A stretch of 64,000 nt of DNA from positions 30,744,777-30,808,776 of the forward strand of contig NC_062227.1 of assembly GCF_902686445.1 (NCBI RefSeq). The letters run 5' to 3'. The notes below the pieces were generated by a model. That model had not been told where the DNA came from. It was given only the letters and a program-made list of their open reading frames with translations, and searched no databases. Origin of the DNA: Sciurus carolinensis (lineage: Eukaryota > Chordata > Mammalia > Rodentia > Sciuridae). Position 1 is the first letter of the stretch, and the number at the start of each line of letters is the position of its first letter. This document shows, in pieces, positions 54,476 to 64,000 of the stretch. Position numbers and translations under genes: made by a program.

Positions 54476-55401
54476 AAGGAAATATATCTCTCCCTCACTC
54501 CTTCAATTCTTGGAGCCCAGATCAGCCCAAATTAAACATTGCTTTGATGGAAAGAAACTGAAAAAAGACACTATCAATGTTGATATAAACTCAAAACAGA
54601 AATTTGTCGGATTTATGATGCTGCAGTTATAAACACTCTGAAAGCAGTTTGCAGAGGACCCACTAGGTACAGGCACCCAGTAGAAAATGCAGTAGCAACG
54701 GGCCCTGGAGTGTCCTAGCTGGATTTCCAAATATCTCATAGGCTGCTGTTAGTTACCCTTTGATCCACCCTCTTTCATTCTTCAAGGGCCCTTGGAACTT
54801 CAGCATCTGAAGGCTGATTCTGAGGCTGGTAACTGAAGAGAATTTTCCGCTCCTTAGAGGTTGAAAGGTCAGAGCCCACAGGAGTGTTAGGTGACACAGA
54901 ATGAGCCAAGTGGGCTGAGTGATAAGGGCTGAGGGTGTACTGGGGGATTAGCAGTGACCTGGAGAGTCTGTTCCTTTTTAAAGATATTGAAATTCAAATT
55001 AAAAAGCCAAAACAAACAAAATAACAGTGCAGGTCCAAGAAAACAGGTCAGGCAGAAACTGGCCTAGGGGCCATGTTTTATTTACACAGTCCTTGTTGGG
55101 GTCGCCACTTTCACTGGGGTTCAAGTAGTAATGAGGCTTCTGAGATAAGGACAGAAACAGAGGGGAAAATGGAATCCAACCCTAAAACCCATTCATACCT
55201 TGATTGAAAGAACATGCTGTAGGACCAGGCCCTAGGGGAAAGTGTGAACTACTACAGATGTAGCACTGATTCTCTCCCCTGAACCAGTTGGAAGGAGAGG
55301 TGCCCACCTTGCCTGCCAAGTCCCTATGTCCTTTTCAAAGGGACTACTTTGGACCCAGAGGGCCCTTGTGATTGGAAGCAAGGCTGATTCAGGTTCAGTC
55401 A
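54476..55401. other. Intergenic, no feature
   Basis: Unique sequence with only chance-length frames (for example 55232-55459 minus). Confidence 0.5.
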
Positions 55402-55600
55402 CTTTGTTTTGGTTTGCTTCTGGGGATTGTACCCTGGGTGCTCTACCACTGAGCTGCATCTCAAACCCTTCTTATATTTTTCTTTTGAGACAGTCTTGCT
55501 AAATTGTTGAGACTTGCTTCAAACTTGCCTCGGCCTTCTGAGTCAGCCTCCGGAGCCGCTGGTATTACAGATGTGCAACCACTGCATCTGTCATGGGTAC
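55402..55600 (-). repeat. B1-dID SINE
   Basis: 'ttctggggattgtaccctgggtgctctaccactgagctgc', then 'gagacagtcttgc..ggtattacagatgtgcaaccactgc'. Confidence 0.82.
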
Positions 55601-56105
55601 AGTCTTTGAGACCACCCAGGAGAGCCCAGGCATGGCACAGTGAGGGAAAAACAGCTGAGGACTGAAACTGTCTCTCACTTGCTCAACAGCGATGTCTTCC
55701 GAAGTTGACTCACAGGGAACTGGGGAAGTCAAATGAAAGGGACAGGAGACGGTCGAGGAAAGTTGTAGTTTTTAAGAAGAAGAGACTTGCAAATAAAAAG
55801 AATTATGAGAAGTGGATTTTGGATAAAAATCAGTTCTGTGACTGATATACCTTTAGAAATAAGCTTCTGAACTAAATTTTTAGAGTTCTGCTTTTCAAAG
55901 TTTAGCAGTTGTCAGCAAACAAAACATCAAAGGAAACCAATAGGTCATTTTAGTCTCCTCTGAAGCAGCAACTAGAAAGCCCCTTCCTGTTAAGCCCCAA
56001 GGAAAGGAGGTGAAATTACGGCAGGAGGAGATGAATGAGACGTCTCCCTCATTCTTTTGAGTTGGCAACTGATCGATCCATGATGTTTTCCATTTATCAC
56101 AGTAT

Positions 56106-56316
56106 CTTTCTTTCCTTCCTTTCTCCCTCCCTCCCTCCCTTCTTTCCTTCCTTCCTTTTCTTTTTGTTTTCTCTTCCTTTCTTTCTCTTTGTTTTCTCTG
56201 TTTCTCTCTCTCTTTCTCTCTTTTTTTCTTTTCTTTCTCAGTGCTGGGGATCCAACTCAGGACCTCCTGATTATTAGGTAAGTGCTTTACCACTACATAC
56301 CCCACAACCCCAGCCC
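56106..56316 (-). repeat. Pyrimidine microsatellite ending in an ID SINE
   Basis: CTTT/CCTT/CTCC repeats (56106-56236) are the expanded tail of the inverted ID at 56237-56316 ('tcagtgctggggatccaactcagg..cacaaccccagccc'). Confidence 0.85.
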
Positions 56317-56477
56317 ATTTTGGTTACAGGTCTCCTCTATACAGTCAGTGGGTCTATAACATGGAATTACAATTCCGACTTTCCTAGTTTCTTTCATGTT
56401 CTGCATTTGCTACTTTGTGTCTACAAAGTCCTTTTCAAATTCTTTTGGGTTCTGAATCATTCTAATCTGAAATCCTT

Positions 56478-56514
<37 letters not shown>

Positions 56515-56998
56515 GTTGCACTGGCTAGAGCTTCTTTTCTCCAGAATGAAGTGTATGGGACAAAGCTTAGTACTGTTTTCCATTATACCTCATGCAAAGT
56601 TTTTCCCTGCCAGGGTGATCAAGCTTCATTGGGTTAGTGTGAGTCTGATAAGTATCCCATACAGATCTGTCTTTGTGAATTTATCAAAATCATGGGCATT
56701 TAGTGAATCCTAAGAAAATCATAGACATCCTTTAGCCTCTGTGTTTTAAAATTGTGAATATCCTAGTTTCCCAACACTCAAATTTCAGAGACTTAAACAC
56801 AAGTTACATATATTATATTTACATATTGCTCAAAATAAAAGAGGTACCTTAGAATTCCTCACTTAAGGATTACTTTAGAAAATACACAAATAAGTAAATT
56901 CAAATTTAACATGCCAAGGGCCACTCCAGAAATTTATCAGACTAGGATTAAAGTCTAGATAACTGTATTAAACACATATTCAGATATAGTATTCCTGG

Positions 56999-57003
<5 letters not shown>

Positions 57004-57029
<26 letters not shown>

Positions 57030-57213
57030 TTTATTTTATTTTTGTGGTTCTGAGGATTGAGCCCAGGGGCTCTACTGAGCTACATTTTTGGTTCTTTTTA
57101 AATTTTATTCTGAGACAAGGTCTTGCTCAATTACTTAGGACTTTGCTAAATTGCTGAGGCTGGCCCCTGAGTCAGGGGGATTACAGGTGTGCACCACCAT
57201 GCTCAGTATGTTC
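57004..57213 (-). repeat. B1-dID SINE with (GT)n at its tail
   Basis: A GT tract (57004-57029), then inverted ID ('gtggttctgaggattgagccc') and B1 ('gattacaggtgtgcaccaccatgc'). Confidence 0.87.
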
Positions 57214-57289
57214 CTGGTCTTCATGAAGAGCAACTCCAGGTAGACACGTCTGTCTGTCCTCTCTTATGGTCATTTTCTAATACTGGATC

Positions 57290-58060
57290 TAGGCAGTCGG
57301 GTTCTTCATCTCATAAATTCAAGAAATGAAATCCTTAGACACAAGGCTGAGAGCAAAGTAACGAAATTTATTAGAGTAATAGAAAGAAAGAAAACAGCGT
57401 TCCCAGAGGGTAGGGACCCCAAGAGAGGGATGCCAATGGGTGTCTGTTGTCCAGGGGTTTTAAAGGCATATCTGATGACCTGGCACAGGTGATTGGTGGG
57501 GTGAGGGATGTTGGCATGGACTAACCAATATCAGTCTCTCTAAGCTCTGAGTTTAATAAGCCAATCAGAAGTGCATAATTTCAATTCCTTATTTACATAA
57601 TTAAGAGGATGTGTCTCACCTGGTGGGTTTGACATGTCTGTTAGAGGAAGCATTTTGGGTAGGGGTCTGCTTGTGATCCACCGTTGCTAGGGGTAAGGAC
57701 AAGGGTAACTAAGGAGGGGCTGCTGTGGGTGAAGCTGTGCAGAGCAGAAACAGGTGTACTAGGTCAGAAGAAGGCATCGTGGTTACGGCTGGCTACAGCA
57801 GCAAGTCACAGGGTGTCTTTTAGACCTGCTGTCTCCTTTCAGGTTGGCATGATGTCCTGGTCCCCTCCTGTCCTTCTCCAAGGTCCTTATCCTGGCTGCC
57901 TATGGGAGATTATCTTCCTGCCCCAATTTCACTTGAAATTGAGAGGCTTGAGCCTCTGGTGGCCCTAGTGAGAATGCGGCAGAGATACTGCAGGACAGGC
58001 AGAGATACTGCAGGACAGGCAGAGATGCTGCAGGACAGGTAGAGATACTGTAGGACAGTC
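57290..58060 (-). repeat. LTR-like element with 20-bp tandem repeats
   Basis: The minus strand has 'tttaaaacccc' (TATA-like) and an 'aataaatttcgttac' poly-A signal with an LTR-like spacing near the left end. The right end holds four 20-bp tandem units, 'agagatactgcaggacaggc' (57981-58060), the last two diverged. Family not identified. Confidence 0.4.
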
Positions 58061-58304
58061 CGGGTTGTCTAGATCATGTAGTTGGAATGCAGATACATGG
58101 TGATGACCATAGGGCCACGAGCTCAGGGCAGCAGCCTGGTGGAGGCTTGAGTGTGGACTCCGATGCCCTGTGTGCTGGGCCCTGAACTCCAGCCCCTCCC
58201 ACTCCTGAGAACTTGACCCCCAGCAAGTAAGGCTTCATCCTATAAAGCAGGTAGAAGGGTAATTAGCTTATAGAGTTGCAGTAGCGAATAAAAGAGATGA
58301 TCCT

Positions 58305-58944
58305 TGTGCTATTGTTTGGTCATCGTTTAACTGTCTCCCGTCAAAGGTTCATGTGATTGAAAACTTGATCAACAAGGAGGCAGAGTTGGGGGGTGGAGGA
58401 AGCTTGAAGAGCGGAGGCCTAGTGGGAGGTCCTTGGGGGTGTGCCCTTGGAAAGTAGTTCTAGTGGAACCCTTGATTTCCCCAGGGAGGATTGTTGTAAA
58501 AGGAGTGAGCGCAGCCCACTCTCCTCCTTGCTGGTTCCCGCATGTGATAACCTGAATCCCCACAGGTGCTCCCATCATGGCTGTCTGTGGAGCGAGCCAG
58601 CCAAGGGGCGGTCATCTCCACAGAGCCTGCTGAATGCCTTTGAACTCTGAATCCCTAAAACTGTGCTAAATGAACCTTTTTTCCTTCCTCCTCCTCCTCC
58701 TACTCCTTCTTTTTATTTTATTTTATTTTATTTTATTTTTTTGGTACTAGGGGTTAAGCCCAGGGATGTTTAACCACTGAGCCACATCCCTAGCCCTTTT
58801 TATTTTTTATTTTGAGACAGACTCTCAGAAGTTGCTGAGGGTATTGCTAAGTTGCTAAAGTTGGCCTCCAACTTGCAATCCTCCTGCCTCAGCCTCCTGA
58901 GTTGAACCTCTTTTCTTATAAAGTTAGCCTGGGTCAGGTGTTTC
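58305..58944 (+). repeat. MaLR-type LTR interrupted by a SINE
   Basis: 'ttaactgtctcccgtcaaaggttcatgtgattg' to 'aaactgtgctaaatgaacc', then an inverted B1-dID (58736-58905). After it 'gaacctcttttcttataaagttagcctgggtcaggtg' resumes. The repeated 'gaacctcttttc'-like sequence marks the SINE target duplication. The L1 follows immediately. Confidence 0.6.
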
Positions 58945-59149
58945 TTTTTTTTTTTTTATTGTAAACAAATGGGACACATGTTGTTTCTCTGTTTGTACAT
59001 GGCATAAAGGCATATCATTTGTGTAATCATAAATTTACATAGGGTAATGTTGTTTGATTCATTCTGTTATTTTTTTCCCTTCCCCCCCACCCCTCCCACC
59101 CCTCTTTTCCCTCTATACAGTCCTTCCTTCCTCCATTCTTGCCCCCCCT

Positions 59150-59184
59150 CCCTAACCCTAACTCTAACCCTAACACTAACCCCT
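59150..59184 (-). repeat. Telomere-like (TTAGGG) stretch in L1 3' UTR
   Basis: The plus strand reads cccta-accctaactctaaccctaacactaacccc, five to six CCCTAA-like units within the G-rich (minus strand) 3' UTR. It could form a G-quadruplex in L1 RNA. Confidence 0.85.
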
Positions 59185-59205
59185 CCCACCCCCCATTATG
59201 TGTCA

Positions 59206-62200
59206 TCATCCACTTATTAGTGATATCATTCGTCCTTTGGTTTTTTGAGATTGGCTTATCTCACTTAGCATGATATTCTCCAATTTCATCCATTTGTCTG
59301 CAAATGCCATAATTTTATCATTCTTTATGGCTGAGTAATATTCCATTGTATATATATACCACAGTTTCTTTATCCATTCATCAATTGAAGGACATCTAGG
59401 TTGGTTCCACAATCTGGCTATTGTGAACTGAGCAGCTATGAACATTGATGTGGCTGTATCTCTGTAATATGCTGATTTTAAGTCCTTTGGGTATAGGCCA
59501 AGGAGTGGGATAGCTGGGTCAAATGGTGGTTCCATTCCAAGTTTTCTAAGGAGTCTCCACACTGCTTTCCAGAGTGGCTGCATTAATTTGCAGCCCCACC
59601 AGCAATGTTTGAGTGTACCTTTCTCCCCACATCCTCGCCAACACCTGTTGTTCCTTGTATTCTTGATAATCGCCATTCTAATTGGGGTGAGATGGAATCT
59701 TAGGGTGGTTTTGATTTGCATTTCTCTTATTACTAGAGATGTTGAACATTTTTCCATATGTTTGTTGATTGCTTGTAGATCTTCTTCTGTGAAGTGTCTG
59801 TTCATTTCCTTAGCCCATTTGTCGATTGGATTATTTGCATTCTTGGTGTAGAGTTTTTTGAGTTCTTTATAGATTCTGGAGATTAGTGCTCTATCTGAAG
59901 TATGATTGGCAAAGATTTTCTCCCACTCTGTAGGCTCTTCCTTCGCATTGCTGATAGTTTCCTTTGCTGAGAGAAAGCTTTTTAGTTTGAATCTATCCCA
60001 GTTATTAATTCTTACTTTTATTTCTTGTGCTATGGGATTCCTGTTGAGGAAGTCTGGTCCTAAGCCGACATGTTGAAGCTCTGGACCTACTTTTTCTTCT
60101 ATAAGATGCAAGGTCTCTGGTCTGATTCCGAGATCCTTAATCCATTTTGAGTTTAGTTTCGTGCATGGTGAGAGATATGGGTTTAGTTTATTCTGTTGCA
60201 TATGGATTTCCAATTCTCCCAGCACCATTTGTTGAAGAGGCTATCTTTTCTCCATTGCATATTTTTGGCCCCTTTGTCTAGTATGAGAAAATTGTATTTA
60301 TTTGGGCTTGTATCCGTGTCCTCTATTCTGTACCATTGATCCACCTTTCTATTTTGGTACCAATACCATGCCGTTTTTGTTACTATTGCTTTGTAGTAGA
60401 GTTGCGATACCCCCTGCTTCACTCTTTCTGCCAAGGATTGCTTTGGCTATTCTGGGTTTTTTTTCTTCCAGATGAATTTCATAATTGCTTGCTCTATTTC
60501 TGTAAGGTACATCATTGGGATTTTAATTGGAATTGCATTGAATCTGTATAGCACTTTTGGTAGTATGGCCATTTTGACAATATTAATTCTTCCTATCTAA
60601 GAACATGGGAGATCTTTCTATCTTCTAAGGTTTTCTTTAATTTCTTTCTTTAGTGTTCTGTAGTTCTCATTGTAGAGGTCTTTCACCTCTTTTGTGAGAT
60701 TGATTCCCAAGTATTTAATTTTTTTGGAAGCTATTGTGAATGGGGTAGTTTTCCTAATTTCTCTTTCTGAAGATTCATCGCTCATGTATAAAAATGCCTT
60801 AGATTTATGTGCATTGATCTTATATCCCGCTACTTTACTGAATTCACTAATGAGATCTAAAAGTTTTCTGGTGGAATTTCCTGGTTCCTCTAAGTATACG
60901 ATCATATCATTAGCAAATAAGTATAGTTTGAGTTCTTCTTTTCCTATTTGTATCCCTTTAATTTCTTTGGTCTGTCTAATTGCTCTGGCTAGAGTTTCAA
61001 GGACGATATTGAATAGAAGTGGTGAAAGAGGGCATCCCTGCCTTGTTCCAGTTTTTAGGGGGAATGCTTTCAGTTTTTCACCATTTAGAAAGATATTAGC
61101 CATGGGTTTAGCATAGATGGCCTTTACAATGTTAAGGAATGTTCCCACTATCCCTATTTTTTCTAGTGTTTTGAGCATGAAGGGGTGCTGTATTTTATCA
61201 AATGCTTTTTCTGCATCTATTGAAATAATCATGTGATTCTTGACATTAAGTCTATTGATATGGTGAATTACATTTATTGATTTCCTGATGTTGAACCAAG
61301 CTTGCATCCCTGGGATGAAACCCACTTGATCATGGTGCACTATCTTTTAATATATTTTTGTATGCGATTTGCTAAAATTTTGTTTAGAATTTTTGCATCC
61401 ATGTTCATTAAGGATATTGGTCTGAAATTTTCTTTCCTCAATGTGTCTCTGTCTGGTTTAGGTATCAGGGTAATATTGGCTTCATAGAATGAGTTTGGGA
61501 GGGTCCCTCCTCTTCTATTTTATGGAATACTTTGAGAAGTATTGGAATGAGCTCTTCTTTAAAGGTTTTGTAGAACTCGGCTGAGAACCCATCTGGTCCT
61601 GGACTTTTCTTTGTTGGTAGGCTTTTGATGACTTCTTCTATTTCATTACTTGAAATTGGTCTATTTAAATTGTGTATGTCCTCCTTGTTCAGTTTAGGCA
61701 ATTCATATGTCTCTAGAAACCTGTTGATGTCTTCGAAATTTTCTATTTTGTTGGAGTATAGATTTTCAAAATAGCTTCTAATTATGTTTTGTATTTCAGT
61801 AGTGTCTGTTGTGATATTTCCTGTTCATTCCGAATTTTAGTGATTTGAGTTTTCTCTCGTCTTCTCTTTGTTAGTGTGGCTAAAGGTTTATCAATTTTGT
61901 TTATTTTTTCAAAGAACCAACTATTTATTTTGTCAATTTTTTGTATTGTTTCTTTCGTTTCAATTTCGTTGATTTCAGCTCTGAGTTTAACTATTTCCTG
62001 TCTTCTACTACTTTTGGTCTTGGTCTGTTCTTCTTTTTCTAGGGCTGAGCTGTAGTGTTAGGTCATTTATTTTTTGAGTTTTACTTCTTTTATTAAATGC
62101 GCTCCATGAAATAAATCTTCCTCTAAGTACTGCTTTCATAGTGTCCCAGAGATTTTGATATGATGTTTCTTTGTTCTTGTTTACCTCTAAGAATTTTTTA

Positions 62201-63018
62201 ATTTCCTTCCTAATATCTTCTGTTATCCATTCATCATATAATAGCATATTGTTTAATCTCCAGGTGTTGGAGTAGTTTCTGTTTTTTACTCTTTCATTTA
62301 TTTCTAACTTCAATCCATTATGATCTGATAGAATACAAGGTAGTGTCTCTATCTTCTTGTATTTGCTGACATTAGCTTTGTGGCATAATATATGGTCTAT
62401 TTTAGAGAAGGATCCATGTGCTGCTGAGAAGAAAGTGTATTCGCTCTTGGTTGGATGGTACATTCTATAAATGTCTGTTAAGTCTAAATTATTGATTGTA
62501 TTATTGAGATCTATGGTTTCTTTGTTCACTTTTTGTTTGGAAGATCTGTCCAATGGTGAGAGAGGCGTGTTAAAATCACCTAGTATTATTGTGTTATGGT
62601 CTATTTGGTTTCTAAAATTGAGAAGGATTTGTTTAACAAACATGGATGAGCCACTGTTTGGGGCATAGATGTTTATGATTGTTATATCTTGCTGATTTAT
62701 GCTTCCCTTAAGCAATATGAAATGTCCTTCTTTATCTCTTCTGACTAACATTGGCTTGAAGTCCACATTATCTGAAATGAGGATGGATACTCCAGCTTTT
62801 TTGCTGCGTCCATGTGCATGGTATGTTTTTCCCCATCCTTTCACCTTTAGTCTACGGGTATCTCTTTCTATGAGGTGAGTTTCTTGCAGGCAACATATTG
62901 TTGGATCTTTCTTTTTAATCCAATCTGCCAGTCTATGTCTTTTGATTGATGAATTCAGGCCATTAACATTCAGGGTTATTATTGAGATATGATTTGTATT
63001 CCCGGTCATTTGGTTCAT
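59206..63018 (-). pseudogene. ORF2: L1 ORF2 (endonuclease-reverse transcriptase), broken
   Basis: About 1270 codons long, the full ORF2 length, starting MNQMTGNTNHISIITLNVNG. The endonuclease domain (62008-63018) has CCLQETHL, IINIYAPN, ILGDFNTPL and the SDHNGL motif. A stop near 62008 ends it. Frame changes follow: 61465-61701 is in the start frame, 60618-61340 and 60183-60434 in another, and 59206-60228 back in the first. The reverse transcriptase motif reads FAND (Asn codon at 60909-60911) where L1 has FADD. The C-terminal cysteine-rich segment ([18 protein letters not shown]) is intact. Confidence 0.93.
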
Positions 63019-63073
63019 ATTTAAAATTTTATTTATTTATTTATTTATATTTTGACACAACTTGGTTCCTCCT

Positions 63074-64000
63074 TTATTTGACAGTTCCTCTAGGATAATT
63101 TCTCCCTTTGCTGATTGCTTCTTTGTTTTTTATCTCTTCCTCATGGAATATTTTGCTGAGAATGTTCTGTAATGCTGGCTTTCTTTTTGTAAATTCTTTT
63201 AGCTTTTGTTTATCATGGAATGATTTTATTTCATCGTCAAATTTGAAGGTAAGTTTTGCTGGGTATAAGATTCTTGGTTGGCATCCATTTTCTTTCAGAG
63301 CTTGAAAAATGTTGTTCCAGGCCCTTCTAGCTTTTAGGGTCTGGATTGAAAAATCTGCTGATATCCGTATTGGTTTCCCCCTGAATGTAATTTGGTTCTT
63401 TTCTCTTACATCCTTTAAAATTCTGTCTTTATTTTGTATGTTAGGTATTTTCATTATAATGTGCCTTGGTGTGGGTCTGTTGTAATTTTGTGTATTTGGA
63501 GTCCTATAAGCCTCTTGAACTTGATTTTCCATTTCATTCTTCAGATTTGGGCAATTTTCTGATATTATTTCATTGAATAGATTGTTCATTCCTTTGGTTT
63601 GTTTCTCTAAGCCTTCCTCAATCCCAATAATTCTCAAATTTGGCCTTTTCATGATATCCCATAGTTCTTGGAGATTCTGTTCATGATTTCTTACCATCTT
63701 CTCTGTTTGGTCAACTTTGTTTTCGAGGTTAAATATTTTGTCTTCAATATCTGAAGTTCTGTCTTCCAGGTGTTCTATCCTATTGCTTATGCTTTCTATG
63801 GAGTTCTTAATTTGGTTTATTCTTTCCTTCATTTCAAGGATTTCTGTTTGGTTTTTTTTTCAATATCTCTCACTCTTTATTGAAATGATCTTTTGCTTCC
63901 TATATTTGCTCTGTTAACTGTCGATTGGTGCGATCATTCAATGCCTGCATTTGCTCTTTCATCTCCTCGTTTGCTTCCCTGATCATTTTAATTATGTACA
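63074..64000 (-). pseudogene. ORF1: L1 ORF1 (RNA-binding chaperone), partial at the window edge
   Basis: An open stretch from 63832 to 63074 encodes a coiled coil (heptads in IEHLEDRTSDIEDKIFNLEN) followed by the RRM and C-terminal domain (NLRIIGIEEG, RHIIMKIPN, ISADFSIQTLKARRAW). Upstream, the nine-A run at 63851-63859 puts a TGA in this frame, suggesting homopolymer slippage. The remainder lies outside the window. Confidence 0.85.

Larger units (their letters stand above)
58945..64000 (-). mobile_element. L1 retrotransposon, 5' end outside the window
   Basis: A long interspersed element on the minus strand with a poly-A tail (T-run at 58945-58957), a G-rich 3' UTR (58960-59205), ORF2 (59206-63018), a 55-bp inter-ORF spacer with an ATTT run, and ORF1 from 63074 to the edge. 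It is only modestly damaged, so it was a rather late insertion, but it cannot move on its own. Confidence 0.93.

Noticed and set aside
59150..59184. True interstitial telomere or chromosome end
   Set aside because: Only five to six imperfect units, entirely within the L1 3' UTR.

Overview
The window is mammalian nuclear DNA, almost certainly from a squirrel (Sciuridae, for example a ground squirrel or marmot). The evidence is the very large number of B1-dID and ID SINEs: a 7SL-derived B1 half joined to a tRNA-Ala-like ID half, or ID alone. Most of the sequence is intronic or intergenic and repeat-rich. No tRNA, rRNA or CRISPR array is present.

Two host genes can be recognised, both on the minus strand. 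CLUL1 (clusterin-like 1) contributes its signal-peptide exon (5770-5888) and the next coding exon (4494-4642); the rest of the gene lies beyond the left edge. CETN1 (centrin-1) is an intact intronless gene at 47472-47990, with a full CRE and a GC-box duplication just upstream. The CETN1-then-CLUL1 order on one strand is the arrangement known from human chromosome 18p.

Two young class II (betaretrovirus-like) proviruses in opposite orientation lie between these genes, about 1 kb apart. Provirus A (19664-26604, minus strand) has a tRNA-Phe primer binding site and LTRs that differ only in repeat or homopolymer length. It has an open dUTPase-protease frame and a complete open pol frame, but gag is largely lost and env is reduced to a TM remnant. 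Provirus B (27640-33366, plus strand) has a tRNA-Lys-type primer binding site and LTRs differing at two CpG sites. It keeps a complete 706-codon gag, a dUTPase and a damaged protease. An internal deletion has fused the reverse transcriptase in frame to the transmembrane part of a type-D-like env. Both proviruses carry a duplicated constitutive transport element just before the 3' LTR, and both keep in-phase -1 frameshift heptamers. Provirus A also has seven 20-bp near-palindromes in its leader.

The right end (58945-64000) is an L1 on the minus strand, nearly complete for ORF2 but with frameshifts and a mutated reverse-transcriptase motif. Its G-rich 3' UTR contains a telomere-like stretch. 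The rest is older repeats: MaLR-type LTRs, a Tigger-like DNA transposon, MIRs, an ancient L1 3' end and microsatellites.

The proviruses are the most interesting part. One keeps Gag and the other keeps Pro-Pol. The fused RT-Env-TM frame is an unusual product of deletion that could be either one broken copy or a family-wide form.
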